Shown here in pieces: positions 8,164-16,513 of a stretch of 64,000 nt of DNA (its first letter is position 1; each line of letters opens with the position of its first letter). Made by a program: the position numbers and the translations under genes. This stretch comes from Paenibacillus sp. FSL R5-0341. Its GTDB lineage: Bacteria; Bacillota; Bacilli; Paenibacillales; Paenibacillaceae. The notes below the pieces were generated by a model. That model did not search any database, had not been told where the DNA came from, and saw only the letters and a list, made by a program, of their open reading frames with translations. The stretch spans positions 4,836,001 through 4,900,000 of the forward strand of contig NZ_CP150241.1 of the NCBI RefSeq assembly GCF_037975235.1, read 5' to 3'.

Positions 8164-9944
8164 TACTGTATAACCCTCTTTAACTGAGTGGATTGTTTTT
8201 CAAATAAATGATAATAAACTCCTCTTTGCAGAATGAGTTCTTCATGAGACCCTTTTTCCACCAGATGTCCGTTTTGAAGTACGAATATGGAGTTTACATA
8301 TGTAATAGATGAAAATCGATGCGAAATAATAATGACATTCTTTCCTTCAAGTTTGGTGAGAATATTATGAAAAATTTGGCTTTCATTCTCGGAGTCTAAG
8401 GCAGAGGTTGACTCATCCATAATAATGAGATCGGAATCTTTTAAGAGCGCTCTTGCAATACAAATCCTTTGTTTTTGTCCTCCCGATAGCCCGTTTCCGG
8501 ACTCAGATAAATACGTGTTGTAACCCTCTGGAAGACTCATAATAAAATCATGAGCATTGGATAATTTGCATGCTTCCATGATGTCTTTAAGTGAAGCATC
8601 AGGTTTCCCACATGCGATATTTTCCAAAATTGTGCCTGAGAACAAATAAGCGTCCTGAGAAATGTATGCAACCCGACTTCTTAATGACTCTAAATTCCAT
8701 TGCTTTAGATCGCGTCCCATTACTTTAAGAGACCCCTTGTAATCATCGTAAAATCCACAGAGTAGCTTAGCTAGTGTACTCTTACCACTCCCACTTTCGC
8801 CTACCAAAGCAATTTTCTCACCTTTTTCAATCTGTAGAGACAATTCATTTAACCTTATTTGAGCATCATATCCAAAGGTAAGCCGACTAGCAGAAATTAA
8901 ATCGTCTTCTATTTCTGTCATATCACTATCACCGGTAGTTCTCTCTTTAGTTTGATTGACCACTTCAAGTAAACGTTGACATGCGCCTTGCATACTGTAA
9001 GTATCAATTATCATCTCAGGAAGAGTACCCAAAAATCCGGTTAACCTTCTCAGTATTTGTAAAAAAGCTAACAGTTCTCCGGCACTCATAGAACCTTGTG
9101 AGGTGAGAAATCCTCCATAACTTATGCAAATTAACATAGGAATAAAATCAACGAAATAATTCATTGCTCCCATCCAAGATTTTCTTCTTTCAAATATAAT
9201 TTTCTTTTCAAGTGCTCTATCAATGTAGCTTGCATACTTCTTAAACCAATGATTTTCCAGATTATACGATTTAACAATTTCTCTGGCACGTATACTATCT
9301 AAAACGATTGTGTTTGACTTAGACACAATTTCTTGCTCTTTTTTGCTCAAAGATTGTGTAGAATTTTTAAATATTCTGGTTATTAAAAGGATAACTGGGG
9401 TAATTGAAATACTGATTAAAAAGAGCTTCCAATCAAGTACTAACAAATAAATAGCAAAGCCTATTGAAAGAATTAGAGTTCTTGATAAATTGATGAATGT
9501 AGAACTTAAATAATTACTTACAACTTGTAAGTTATTTGTAATTACTGATGAGACCTTACCTGAGTCAAATCTTTCAGCATAAGAAATGGGCATGCCGGAA
9601 ATTTGTTTAGCAATATAAATCCTTAATTTCTTCAGTGTTTGAACTGAAAATTTACCACTAAAAGTAACCTCCATGTACTCCACAAATATAGCGATTACAA
9701 TAAATAGAACTATATATATTAAAAAATCGAAAATTTCACTCATTTGCCCACCTAAGGTAAGGTCAATCATCTGCTGAATAACGTAGGCCTCTGAAATCCC
9801 CACAAAGACCTTAGCAATCATAAAAAGCATACAAATGGCTAGAGTGAACCATTCCAAAAAGCATACGGAGTAAAAATTACGAATCGGGCGTTCCTTCAAA
9901 GAATGATTCTCCCCTTCTGAAAAAGGAGACCATACAATGGTCAC
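8163..9944 (-). CDS. ABC exporter half-transporter, permease plus ATPase (subunit 1)
   Basis: A 593-residue half-transporter with about six membrane helices (residues about 25-330) and a C-terminal ATPase. Walker A is GESGSGKST, the signature LSGGQKQRICIARAL, Walker B LIIMDESTSALD, and the H-loop IISHRFSSI. The catalytic Glu and His are present, so both halves should be hydrolysis-competent, unlike many heterodimeric exporters with one dead site. The GTG start has AAGG directly before it and hence poor spacing, so the true start may lie a few codons further in. It precedes its partner by overlap. Confidence 0.88.
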   Translation of the reverse strand: MTIVWSPFSEGENHSLKERPIRNFYSVCFLEWFTLAICMLFMIAKVFVGISEAYVIQQMIDLTLGGQMSEIFDFLIYIVLFIVIAIFVEYMEVTFSGKFSVQTLKKLRIYIAKQISGMPISYAERFDSGKVSSVITNNLQVVSNYLSSTFINLSRTLILSIGFAIYLLVLDWKLFLISISITPVILLITRIFKNSTQSLSKKEQEIVSKSNTIVLDSIRAREIVKSYNLENHWFKKYASYIDRALEKKIIFERRKSWMGAMNYFVDFIPMLICISYGGFLTSQGSMSAGELLAFLQILRRLTGFLGTLPEMIIDTYSMQGACQRLLEVVNQTKERTTGDSDMTEIEDDLISASRLTFGYDAQIRLNELSLQIEKGEKIALVGESGSGKSTLAKLLCGFYDDYKGSLKVMGRDLKQWNLESLRSRVAYISQDAYLFSGTILENIACGKPDASLKDIMEACKLSNAHDFIMSLPEGYNTYLSESGNGLSGGQKQRICIARALLKDSDLIIMDESTSALDSENESQIFHNILTKLEGKNVIIISHRFSSITYVNSIFVLQNGHLVEKGSHEELILQRGVYYHLFEKQSTQLKRVIQ

Positions 9945-9956
9945 CTTAACAATAAA

Positions 9957-11186
9957 TTATACCTTATCGTATTGTAGGAAATTGTAAACTTTCAATTTAT
10001 TACTTTTCTCATCAATAGTTAGTTGTTCCTGCAGACTCACTATAATTTCAAGCTCAATCCCAAGCTTTTCTAGAAAAAATGATTTAATATGTGTACGAAG
10101 TTCTTCTTGAAAAGAGGTATAATCACTTACAATTTTAAACTCGAAATGTTGTTCTTGTAGCTGCGTAACTTGGAATTGTTTAATATATGTTTTCTGTTTC
10201 AGAACATTGAAACTTTCAATACAGTTTTTAAAAATATGCGCGTGTACTTTATTGGATCCGTACATAAAAAATTCTGATGTTCTTCCGCTTTTCAACTGAA
10301 GAACAGGTTCTTTCCTCCCACAACTGCATGGTTTCGTTTGGATTTTTCCAATATCCCCAATACGGTATCGAATAAGTGGCATAGCGTAGTTATGAAGACT
10401 TGTAATAATAATCTCTCCATATCCTTCTTCATCTTCATTGACAGTCTCAACATGTAGTTGTTCAGAAACAATATGAAGATTATGGTTTGCACAAGAGTAC
10501 GCTACACAAAAAAATTCTTGGGTACCATAATTATTAGCTACAATTGCACTAGGGAATGCTTCAATAATTTCATCTCGTATATACTCAAACAAATACTCAC
10601 TCCCTAGCTCGATGTATTGTGCTTGAATATCCCTAGTACTCTTATTATTTCTTTTACAATATGTAACCAGTTCAAATAAAATTGAAGGTTGGCAGCGGAT
10701 CATATACGGGCTGAATTCGATCAAAGCGTCATAGATTTTCTCAACGTAACTGTCTCCAACATTTAAATAGTTAATATAGAGTGTGTTACCGTCACGCGCA
10801 ATCAATCCATTACGAGTGGAATTTGCATGCCTGCGATTACCTGCATGAAAAATCGCTATTTTCTGTCCCATAATATCAGGAGAATTCTTTTTCCGTTCTC
10901 CCCACAGAGCTAACGATCTTCTGATGCGTTCATTTTTATCATACCTACAGTTTAAAGGAATTCCCGACGATCCACTCGTTCTTTCTAATAAAAGAGAATT
11001 AATATCATATTTATCTGAAATAATCTCTTTCTCATTCGCTTGGATATCAGCTTTCGACAAGAAAGGGATTTTTGCAAAGTCATTGATATCACCAGTGTTA
11101 ATTCCGTTATCTGAAAACAGTTTTGAATAGTACTCCGTATGATTCTCTGCATATTGCAACAAATTTACGATTTTTTTACCATCCAC
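9957..11186 (-). CDS. Phenylacetate-CoA-ligase-like (PaaK/CapK family) adenylate-forming enzyme
   Basis: A 409-residue member of the ANL superfamily. The ATP-binding loop is LERTSGSSGIPL (about residues 66-77). YGTQEF supplies the A5-like motif and MPLIRYRIGDIGKI the A7-like motif. A PCSCGRKEP cysteine cluster is typical of PaaK relatives. It should adenylate a carboxylic acid and pass it to a thiol, here perhaps the adjacent ACP rather than CoA. The GTG start overlaps the ACP stop (TAGTG) and has a GGAGGGG ribosome site. Two different acid-activating enzymes flanking one ACP is notable. Confidence 0.8.
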   Translation of the reverse strand: MDGKKIVNLLQYAENHTEYYSKLFSDNGINTGDINDFAKIPFLSKADIQANEKEIISDKYDINSLLLERTSGSSGIPLNCRYDKNERIRRSLALWGERKKNSPDIMGQKIAIFHAGNRRHANSTRNGLIARDGNTLYINYLNVGDSYVEKIYDALIEFSPYMIRCQPSILFELVTYCKRNNKSTRDIQAQYIELGSEYLFEYIRDEIIEAFPSAIVANNYGTQEFFCVAYSCANHNLHIVSEQLHVETVNEDEEGYGEIIITSLHNYAMPLIRYRIGDIGKIQTKPCSCGRKEPVLQLKSGRTSEFFMYGSNKVHAHIFKNCIESFNVLKQKTYIKQFQVTQLQEQHFEFKIVSDYTSFQEELRTHIKSFFLEKLGIELEIIVSLQEQLTIDEKSNKLKVYNFLQYDKV

Positions 11187-11458
11187 TATACATCCCCTCC
11201 TTTTACTTTCACCTTCTCAAGAATATATTCAATAACCTTCCCATATATTTGAAAGTTACTTATAATCATATCTTCAGCTGGAATCTCTATTTGAAACTTT
11301 TGTTCTACAATAACGATTAACTGAATCATATCAATTGAGTTTAAGCCAATATCTTGAATTAAATCGACATTGTCATTAATCTCGGACACATCTGCCGATG
11401 TAAGGCCTCCTACAATTTCTTGCAGTTTACTACGTACTTCCAGCTCAAAGTCACTCAT
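11186..11458 (-). CDS. Acyl carrier protein (stand-alone)
   Basis: A 90-residue acidic four-helix carrier. IGLNSIDMIQLI contains the 4'-phosphopantetheine attachment Ser (about residue 43) in a DSL-like context (N-S-I). The ATG at 11458 lies eight bases after a GAGGGG ribosome site and is preferred to the in-frame TTG two codons earlier. Between an acyl-AMP ligase and a PaaK-like ligase it probably holds the acyl group to be transferred by a downstream enzyme, as BtrI does in butirosin synthesis. No ketosynthase is near, so it is not a fatty-acid-synthase ACP by context. Confidence 0.88.
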   Translation of the reverse strand: MSDFELEVRSKLQEIVGGLTSADVSEINDNVDLIQDIGLNSIDMIQLIVIVEQKFQIEIPAEDMIISNFQIYGKVIEYILEKVKVKGGDV

Positions 11459-11474
11459 TTTCAATACCCCTCTT

Positions 11475-12944
11475 CTATGAATTAGAATTTACTCTTGAAC
11501 CACGTTGAACTTTTCCAGTTTCTGTTCTCTTAATCGAGTCCACTACATTAACAGACTTCGGAATCTTATATTTTGAAAGATAATCTGAACAAAATTTACG
11601 AATATCAGACAACTTAACTTCGCCTGAACGTACTACAATCTCTGCGACTACCTGTTCACCAGTCAATGAATCCTCTCTTCCATAAACATAGGCATCGGAG
11701 ATATCAGGAAAACGACAAAGTATTTCTTCCACTTCTTCAGGGTATACATTCATACCACCGACTATAATAATATTTTTGGACCTGCCTAGAATAAAGAGTT
11801 GATTCTCGGCATCAATATATCCGATGTCCCCCGTTTTCAACCACTCTTCTTTAGGTTTTTGAGCGTAGTCTTTATTTCCTTTTTCATAATATCCATTATA
11901 TAGGGATGGACTATTAACCCATATCTCTCCTGGTTCGAACAATAGACATTCTGTTCCTTCGTTTTCTTCTCCCATCACTTTAATTTGTACACCCTTAAGT
12001 GGGACCCCTGATGAATCATTAGATACAACCTTGTTTTTCAGTCCACATGAGACCCTAGGCCCTGCCTCAGTTAGTCCATATGCTCTTACAATATCCGCAT
12101 GTTTAAACATCTCTCTTGCTTGGCTGATTGTCTCTATGTCTGTAGGAGCTCCAGCACAAACCATAAGCTTAAGCGTTTTCACATCTTCAGGAGAAGGTGG
12201 ATTTAGTACAAATAACTTAAGGTGAGTAGATACGCAGCCCATACTTGTGATCTGGTAATTACGAATAGTCTGATAGATATCCCGCGGGAATAAAACACCA
12301 TTGTGTATTACACATGTTCCTCCAATTAAGAGCTGTGCTAAAAATTGTGTTGTATGTGCGAAACTTGAGGTTAGAGGTAGAATAACAAGCGCAATATCAT
12401 TACTCCTCATATCTAGGTGTTCATTGTGAGCCATTGCGTTCCAGATCAATGCTTTATGGGACAATTTTACTATTTTCGGTCTTGAGATACTTCCCGACGT
12501 TGGAACCATGACTGCTGTGTTGTCGTTTGTTGTTAATTGTTGTTCAGATTGCAGAAGATCAAAATTAGCCTGCTCAATAGAATAAACGAAGACTTTCCCA
12601 ATAAAGTTAGTAAAGTCTGTTCTGTCGGTGAATAACACATCGCAGTCTGCTTGCTCTAGCATGGTAATAACTTCAGATTGTGATGAACTTGCTGACAACA
12701 ATAAGATTTGCCCTCCGCCTATCAAAGATCCTAAATAGACTATTGCAAATTGTATTGGATCTTTGATACAAATACCAACGCGCAATGGTCTAGTGAACCG
12801 GTTGGCTAAATCACTTGCTCGGTTAACCAATTCTAGATATGTTACGGATTCATTTAAGGTAATAATAGCTTTTTTATCACGATACATCTCTGCAACAAGT
12901 AGGATGGATTCGTGAATTGTTGTTGGGACTGTACAATCTTCCAT
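11475..12944 (-). CDS. AMP-binding acyl-CoA/acyl-ACP synthetase
   Basis: A 489-residue ANL enzyme. MVPTSGSISRPKIVKLSH is the phosphate-binding loop, RAYGLTEAGP motif A5, WLKTGDIGYID motif A7, and GRSKNIIIVGGMNVYPEEVE motif A8. IKRTETGKVQRGS at the C terminus carries the catalytic Lys. It adenylates a carboxylic acid and probably loads it on the ACP encoded 16 bases downstream. The acid cannot be read from the sequence. It resembles fatty-acid or benzoate-type ligases more than NRPS adenylation domains because no condensation or thiolation domain is fused. It follows the VOC gene closely and has only a weak ribosome site. Confidence 0.85.
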   Translation of the reverse strand: MEDCTVPTTIHESILLVAEMYRDKKAIITLNESVTYLELVNRASDLANRFTRPLRVGICIKDPIQFAIVYLGSLIGGGQILLLSASSSQSEVITMLEQADCDVLFTDRTDFTNFIGKVFVYSIEQANFDLLQSEQQLTTNDNTAVMVPTSGSISRPKIVKLSHKALIWNAMAHNEHLDMRSNDIALVILPLTSSFAHTTQFLAQLLIGGTCVIHNGVLFPRDIYQTIRNYQITSMGCVSTHLKLFVLNPPSPEDVKTLKLMVCAGAPTDIETISQAREMFKHADIVRAYGLTEAGPRVSCGLKNKVVSNDSSGVPLKGVQIKVMGEENEGTECLLFEPGEIWVNSPSLYNGYYEKGNKDYAQKPKEEWLKTGDIGYIDAENQLFILGRSKNIIIVGGMNVYPEEVEEILCRFPDISDAYVYGREDSLTGEQVVAEIVVRSGEVKLSDIRKFCSDYLSKYKIPKSVNVVDSIKRTETGKVQRGSRVNSNS

Positions 12945-12947
12945 AAA

Positions 12948-13319
12948 TCAGATTAACCACTCTAAAAATTCCAACCGATTTTCAAATGGATCATTTACAT
13001 AAAATCTAATTGCTCCCTCAAGTGGCTCGTCATCTTTAGTCTTTATCCCAGAACGCTCTATATGTTCTTTTAACTCCAATACATTTTTTACGTGAAAGGC
13101 AGGATGGGCCTTTTTAGCGGATACAAAATTTTCTTGTACTCCAATATGCAATTGATGTTGACCACATTGAAACCATACCCCTCCACGCTTCTGTAAATTT
13201 ACTGGCTTTTCAATCTCCTGCATACCTAGGACTTTGCCAAAGAATTGACGAGCTTGCTCCTCACATTGTTCGGGTGCTGCGAGTTGTACATGATCAATTC
13301 CAATAAAATTATAATTCAT
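12948..13319 (-). CDS. VOC/glyoxalase superfamily protein
   Basis: A 123-residue single-domain vicinal-oxygen-chelate protein. It opens NFIGIDHVQLAAPEQCEE, has a middle QLHIGVQENF and an end NPFENRLEFLEW. His10 and Glu near 118 (RLEFLEW) are the usual metal ligands. Families include glyoxalases, epimerases, dioxygenases and drug-binding proteins, so it may catalyse a step or bind the product for immunity. A strong GAGGAGG ribosome site precedes the ATG. It sits between the Ldh2-type dehydrogenase and the acyl ligase. Confidence 0.75.
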   Translation of the reverse strand: MNYNFIGIDHVQLAAPEQCEEQARQFFGKVLGMQEIEKPVNLQKRGGVWFQCGQHQLHIGVQENFVSAKKAHPAFHVKNVLELKEHIERSGIKTKDDEPLEGAIRFYVNDPFENRLEFLEWLI

Positions 13320-13408
13320 AGTAGATCCTCCTCGTATTTGTTTAATTAATACACGCTTTAGTCTGACAGTAGCTACTCTATATGTTTATTCACAAGCCCA
13401 GTCTCAAG

Positions 13409-14458
13409 CTATATCAGGCTAAGCTGTAACTGGTCATTAATTAACTTTAATTTATTGTACGTGCCCACTGCTATCGGAATACCTTCTTTCCTATGCTCCA
13501 TTGCTCTTTTCTCTTTTTCTCCAGGTATCAGTATCTCTTCCACCCCATCAGCTTTCAAACTGTTCTTAATACTTTCTAGCCAATCTTGGACTCTTCCATT
13601 GAACTCTTCCAATGGAGCAATCTTGGAAACATCCAACGCAATAAAGGTATGACAAGATTCAGAAATCTTATCAGCATGTACTCTCTGACGCTTTACATTC
13701 ACGGAGTACGAACCACCACTTAAAACCCCTGTAAGTAAATCTACGACCATTCCAATACCAAACCCTTTATGACCACCGAAAGGAAGTACAACTCCCCCAT
13801 CGATAAACTCTTGTGGATGAGAAGCAGGCTGTCCTGCAGCATTAAGTGCCCAAGTCCTAGGCATCTCATTAATTCCTTTCTCAGCTAGATCTCTAATTTT
13901 CCCACAAGCCACCTCTCCGGTAGCCATATCCAGCACAAATGGAATACCTCCATCATTCGGTAAAGCAACGGATAGAGCATTATTCCCAAGAACAGCTTCT
14001 TTCCCTCCCCAAGCAGCCACATTAGGCCCAGAATTTGTTAGAACAATTCCTAGTTGGTTTTCACTCGCAATCATCCTAGTATAGTATCCTAACATTCCAA
14101 TATGATTGCTATTTCTAACCATAACAATCGATATACCATTCTCATTTGCTTGATTTATGGCATCTGTTGCAGCCTGACAAGCCGTGACTGGTCCTATACC
14201 ACCATCAGCATCTATAATTTTCATGAACGTTGATTCAAAGATGACCTGTTTTTTTGGATTTTTAAGAATCCCCCCTTGTTCAATTCTACGCAGGTAGGTT
14301 GGCAGTAGATCTACACCATGGGAATCCATCCCCATTAAATTTGCATTAATCAATACGTTTGCTACAATACCTGACTCATCCTTCTCAATACCTGAAGCGA
14401 TAAGTGCAGATACGACAAGCTCCGTTAATTCTTCAATGCACATGGTTTTTGTATTCAT
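13409..14458 (-). CDS. Ldh2 family malate/L-lactate/ureidoglycolate-type dehydrogenase
   Basis: A 349-residue NAD(P)-dependent 2-hydroxyacid dehydrogenase of the non-Rossmann Ldh2 (YlbC/ComC) family. MGMDSHGVDLLPTYL has the catalytic-type His. NSNHIGMLGYYTRM and PFVLDMATGEVACGKI are the conserved NAD-binding and active-site segments, and PFGGHKGFGIGMVVDLL is the C-terminal signature. ATG 14458 is preferred (GAGG eight bases upstream) over the earlier in-frame start at 14473. In the cluster it could make the 2-hydroxy or 2-keto acid that is activated onto the ACP. Sulfolactate dehydrogenase (ComC) is also in this family, which is suggestive next to sulfur genes but not proven. Confidence 0.85.
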   Translation of the reverse strand: MNTKTMCIEELTELVVSALIASGIEKDESGIVANVLINANLMGMDSHGVDLLPTYLRRIEQGGILKNPKKQVIFESTFMKIIDADGGIGPVTACQAATDAINQANENGISIVMVRNSNHIGMLGYYTRMIASENQLGIVLTNSGPNVAAWGGKEAVLGNNALSVALPNDGGIPFVLDMATGEVACGKIRDLAEKGINEMPRTWALNAAGQPASHPQEFIDGGVVLPFGGHKGFGIGMVVDLLTGVLSGGSYSVNVKRQRVHADKISESCHTFIALDVSKIAPLEEFNGRVQDWLESIKNSLKADGVEEILIPGEKEKRAMEHRKEGIPIAVGTYNKLKLINDQLQLSLI

Positions 14459-14469
14459 AAGAACGATCC

Positions 14470-15288
14470 TCATTTCATATTTTTAAGCTGTATCTCACGT
14501 TTTTGGATTCTTCCAAGAAGATGAATGGCATTTAAACTCCAGTTTAAAGATGCTATCCAAAAAGTCTTTCCAATTGCACTCTGTTTCACTGCCGCTAGAT
14601 TTCTCACTGAATCTCTAAGACTGACTTGCTTTGGGTGGAACTTCCCTGAATTGTAGGCTTCAATTACAGCCTTCATCAAACCTTTGCTATTGCGGTGTAG
14701 TATAATTAATTCTGGAATGAAATGAATTTTAAAACCCTGATTTTCGATATCTATAACAAAGTTATTATCTCCACCACTTCCCAACGAATTAAAACCATTC
14801 ACTTTTTTAAATAATGTAGTCCATACAGCAGAATTACCACCAGAGAAAAACTGGACAGGTTGCTCACGTGAAACACTCAAATATCTCATATCATACCTTG
14901 CTTGTCGTGCAGCAGATACGATACCACTATCAAAACGTAATACTCTTCCCGTAATTCCTCCTCTATTTTCGAGGAGCTCTCTTTTAATTACGGATAACCA
15001 GTCCGCTGTGGGGACAGCGTCATCATCCAAAAATGCGATTACGTTAGACTCAACTGACATTCCGGCAATGTTACGACAAATAGCAGCTCCCTTTGGTCTT
15101 TCGTTACGAATCACCCTAATCGGTAAATTAAAACTCTCCACTAATGGACTAATTGTTGTTTCAGAACCGTCATCAACCACAATAATTTCATGGAGTAACT
15201 TTAAATCATTATCTTGAATTCCTTTAATACACCGATGCAGATCTTGAAGACGATCTTGAGTCGGAATTATCACTGTAATTCGAACCAT
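14470..15288 (-). CDS. Glycosyltransferase family 2
   Basis: A 272-residue GT-A fold transferase. RITVIIPTQDRLQDL starts the nucleotide-binding domain, EIIVVDDGSE has the first acidic pair, and VIAFLDDDAVPTADWL carries the DxD-type metal/UDP site. FSGGNSAVWTTLFKKVNGF is the acceptor-side motif. It uses a nucleotide sugar, plausibly the uronic acid form made by the dehydrogenase at the operon start. It overlaps the deacetylase gene by 19 bases and has a GGAGGGA ribosome site. No membrane helix is obvious, so it is probably cytosolic. Confidence 0.85.
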   Translation of the reverse strand: MVRITVIIPTQDRLQDLHRCIKGIQDNDLKLLHEIIVVDDGSETTISPLVESFNLPIRVIRNERPKGAAICRNIAGMSVESNVIAFLDDDAVPTADWLSVIKRELLENRGGITGRVLRFDSGIVSAARQARYDMRYLSVSREQPVQFFSGGNSAVWTTLFKKVNGFNSLGSGGDNNFVIDIENQGFKIHFIPELIILHRNSKGLMKAVIEAYNSGKFHPKQVSLRDSVRNLAAVKQSAIGKTFWIASLNWSLNAIHLLGRIQKREIQLKNMK

Positions 15289-15869
15289 TGTTCCCTCCAG
15301 CTTTTAGCCATTGCTGACCAGATATTCATTTGTCCTGTTGGTACGTACGTACGACGTATATTATTTGGTACTTCATTCCAGGGATTGGGAGGTGCTTTAA
15401 CTGTCCCGTAAGCTAAACATCCTTTCGGAAAATCCAGTGCTTGTTGAGGAATGAATCCGTATGGGTATGCAAAATGTATAGGATTTTCGGGATTACTGCA
15501 GTGTTCTTTTACTTTTTTTATGGACTCTTCCATCTGCCATTGAGAAGTTTGCATTGAAATCTCATGCATTTTCGGATGGGATAAGGTGTGTGCACCAAGT
15601 ACATGTCCAGCATTTTCTATTTCAACAAGGTCTCTCCAATTCATAAAAAGATGTGAATCGTCCGAATTGTTACAATCCTCACTATGAGACTCCATATTAT
15701 TGGTAATAACAAAAAACATTGCCTTTACTCCGAATTGCTCCAATATAGGTACTGCATATTCAATATTATCCTTATATCCATCATCAAACGTTATGAGAAC
15801 AGACGGTTCTTTGGGTAACCATTTATCGCACTCATAGGATACAATCTTTGGATCCACACTTCCTCCCAC
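15270..15869 (-). CDS. Polysaccharide deacetylase (NodB-like) family protein, 5' end disturbed
   Basis: The open frame from the first canonical start (GTG at 15869) gives 199 residues holding the NodB core. VLITFDDGYKDN has the catalytic Asp pair, VLGAHTLSHPKM the H-x3-H metal site, and HFAYPYGF the motif-3 region. However, the same frame continues upstream without interruption to 16026 and encodes recognisable family sequence (LVLYYHHIHPKIDHY). That extension ends at an in-frame TAA right after ATG AGC ATT AGT. The gene is therefore either a nonsense-interrupted copy, a rare ATT-start gene, or shortened to this GTG. It would remove N- or O-acetyl groups from a sugar in the pathway. Confidence 0.7.
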   Translation of the reverse strand: MGGSVDPKIVSYECDKWLPKEPSVLITFDDGYKDNIEYAVPILEQFGVKAMFFVITNNMESHSEDCNNSDDSHLFMNWRDLVEIENAGHVLGAHTLSHPKMHEISMQTSQWQMEESIKKVKEHCSNPENPIHFAYPYGFIPQQALDFPKGCLAYGTVKAPPNPWNEVPNNIRRTYVPTGQMNIWSAMAKSWREQWFELQ

Positions 15870-16040
15870 TTCATACAGAACAAGATCAAGTGAACGAGCA
15901 AATTGGTCAGGTGTTAGTGATGTATAATGATCAATTTTCGGATGAATGTGGTGATAATATAAAACAAGTGGCCAACCAGGCGCTGAACCAATGCTTGGAT
16001 CAAAAATATGAAACCAACTCCCCCATTAACTAATGCTCAT
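15870..16040 (-). other. In-frame 5' extension of the deacetylase with a premature stop
   Basis: Reading down from the ATG at 16040, which overlaps the upstream stop as ATGA, gives Met-Ser-Ile-Ser-TAA. The frame then goes on for 52 sense codons into the deacetylase core. The segment includes VLYYHHIHPKID, the usual first strand of this family, so the frame was once coding. A GGGGGAG sequence at 16018-16024 lies ten bases before an in-frame ATT (16007). Nonsense mutation, readthrough and ATT initiation all remain possible. Confidence 0.65.
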
Positions 16041-16498
16041 TTCTTAAGAACTAACCGTCCACTCTCAAGCCGAAAAGTAGTATCAAGGCAGTCTTTATAT
16101 CCCTCCAAATTGGATGAGAGTAGAATTGTTGTTCGATTTGCAGATCGCCCTTTATTGAGAACCAATGATATATTTTCACTATTAATAGAAGTCTCTGCAT
16201 CGTCAATGATGAGCAAACCAAAATTTTTCTGCTCCAGGGCCATCAACAGTGGAGAAATATTGGAATGACGTTTAGAACCGTTTATTAATATGCTTTTAAA
16301 TTCACCTTTCTGTACCTCTCCATACTTCGGTTGTAGATCTCCTACTAATACAGACGCAAGAGTTGATTTACCGGATTTAGAATCACCTTCAATTCCTATT
16401 ACCTTGCCTGCTGAAACATTAAGGTTTAGAGCTCTCAGTACAACCACTTCTCCACCTTTCTTGCCGTATGAAACTACGATATCTCTCGCAAGCAACAC
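16037..16498 (-). CDS. Miniature ABC-type ATPase-like protein
   Basis: A 153-residue protein resembling a shortened ABC nucleotide-binding domain. It has an N-terminal antenna strand (LLARDIVVSYGKKGGE), a Walker A GDSKSGKST (about residues 38-46), a Walker B-like LLIIDDAETSI, and an H-loop-like region TTILLSSNLEG without the usual His. The helical domain and LSGGQ signature are absent, the Q-loop is not evident, and the Walker B glutamate is replaced by Asp. Full ABC ATPases run about 220-240 residues. GTG start with GGAGGGA eight bases upstream. The function is unknown; a regulatory or kinase-like role beside APS kinase is possible. Confidence 0.6.
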   Translation of the reverse strand: MLLARDIVVSYGKKGGEVVVLRALNLNVSAGKVIGIEGDSKSGKSTLASVLVGDLQPKYGEVQKGEFKSILINGSKRHSNISPLLMALEQKNFGLLIIDDAETSINSENISLVLNKGRSANRTTILLSSNLEGYKDCLDTTFRLESGRLVLKK

Positions 16499-16513
16499 TG
16501 ATATCCCTCCAAT

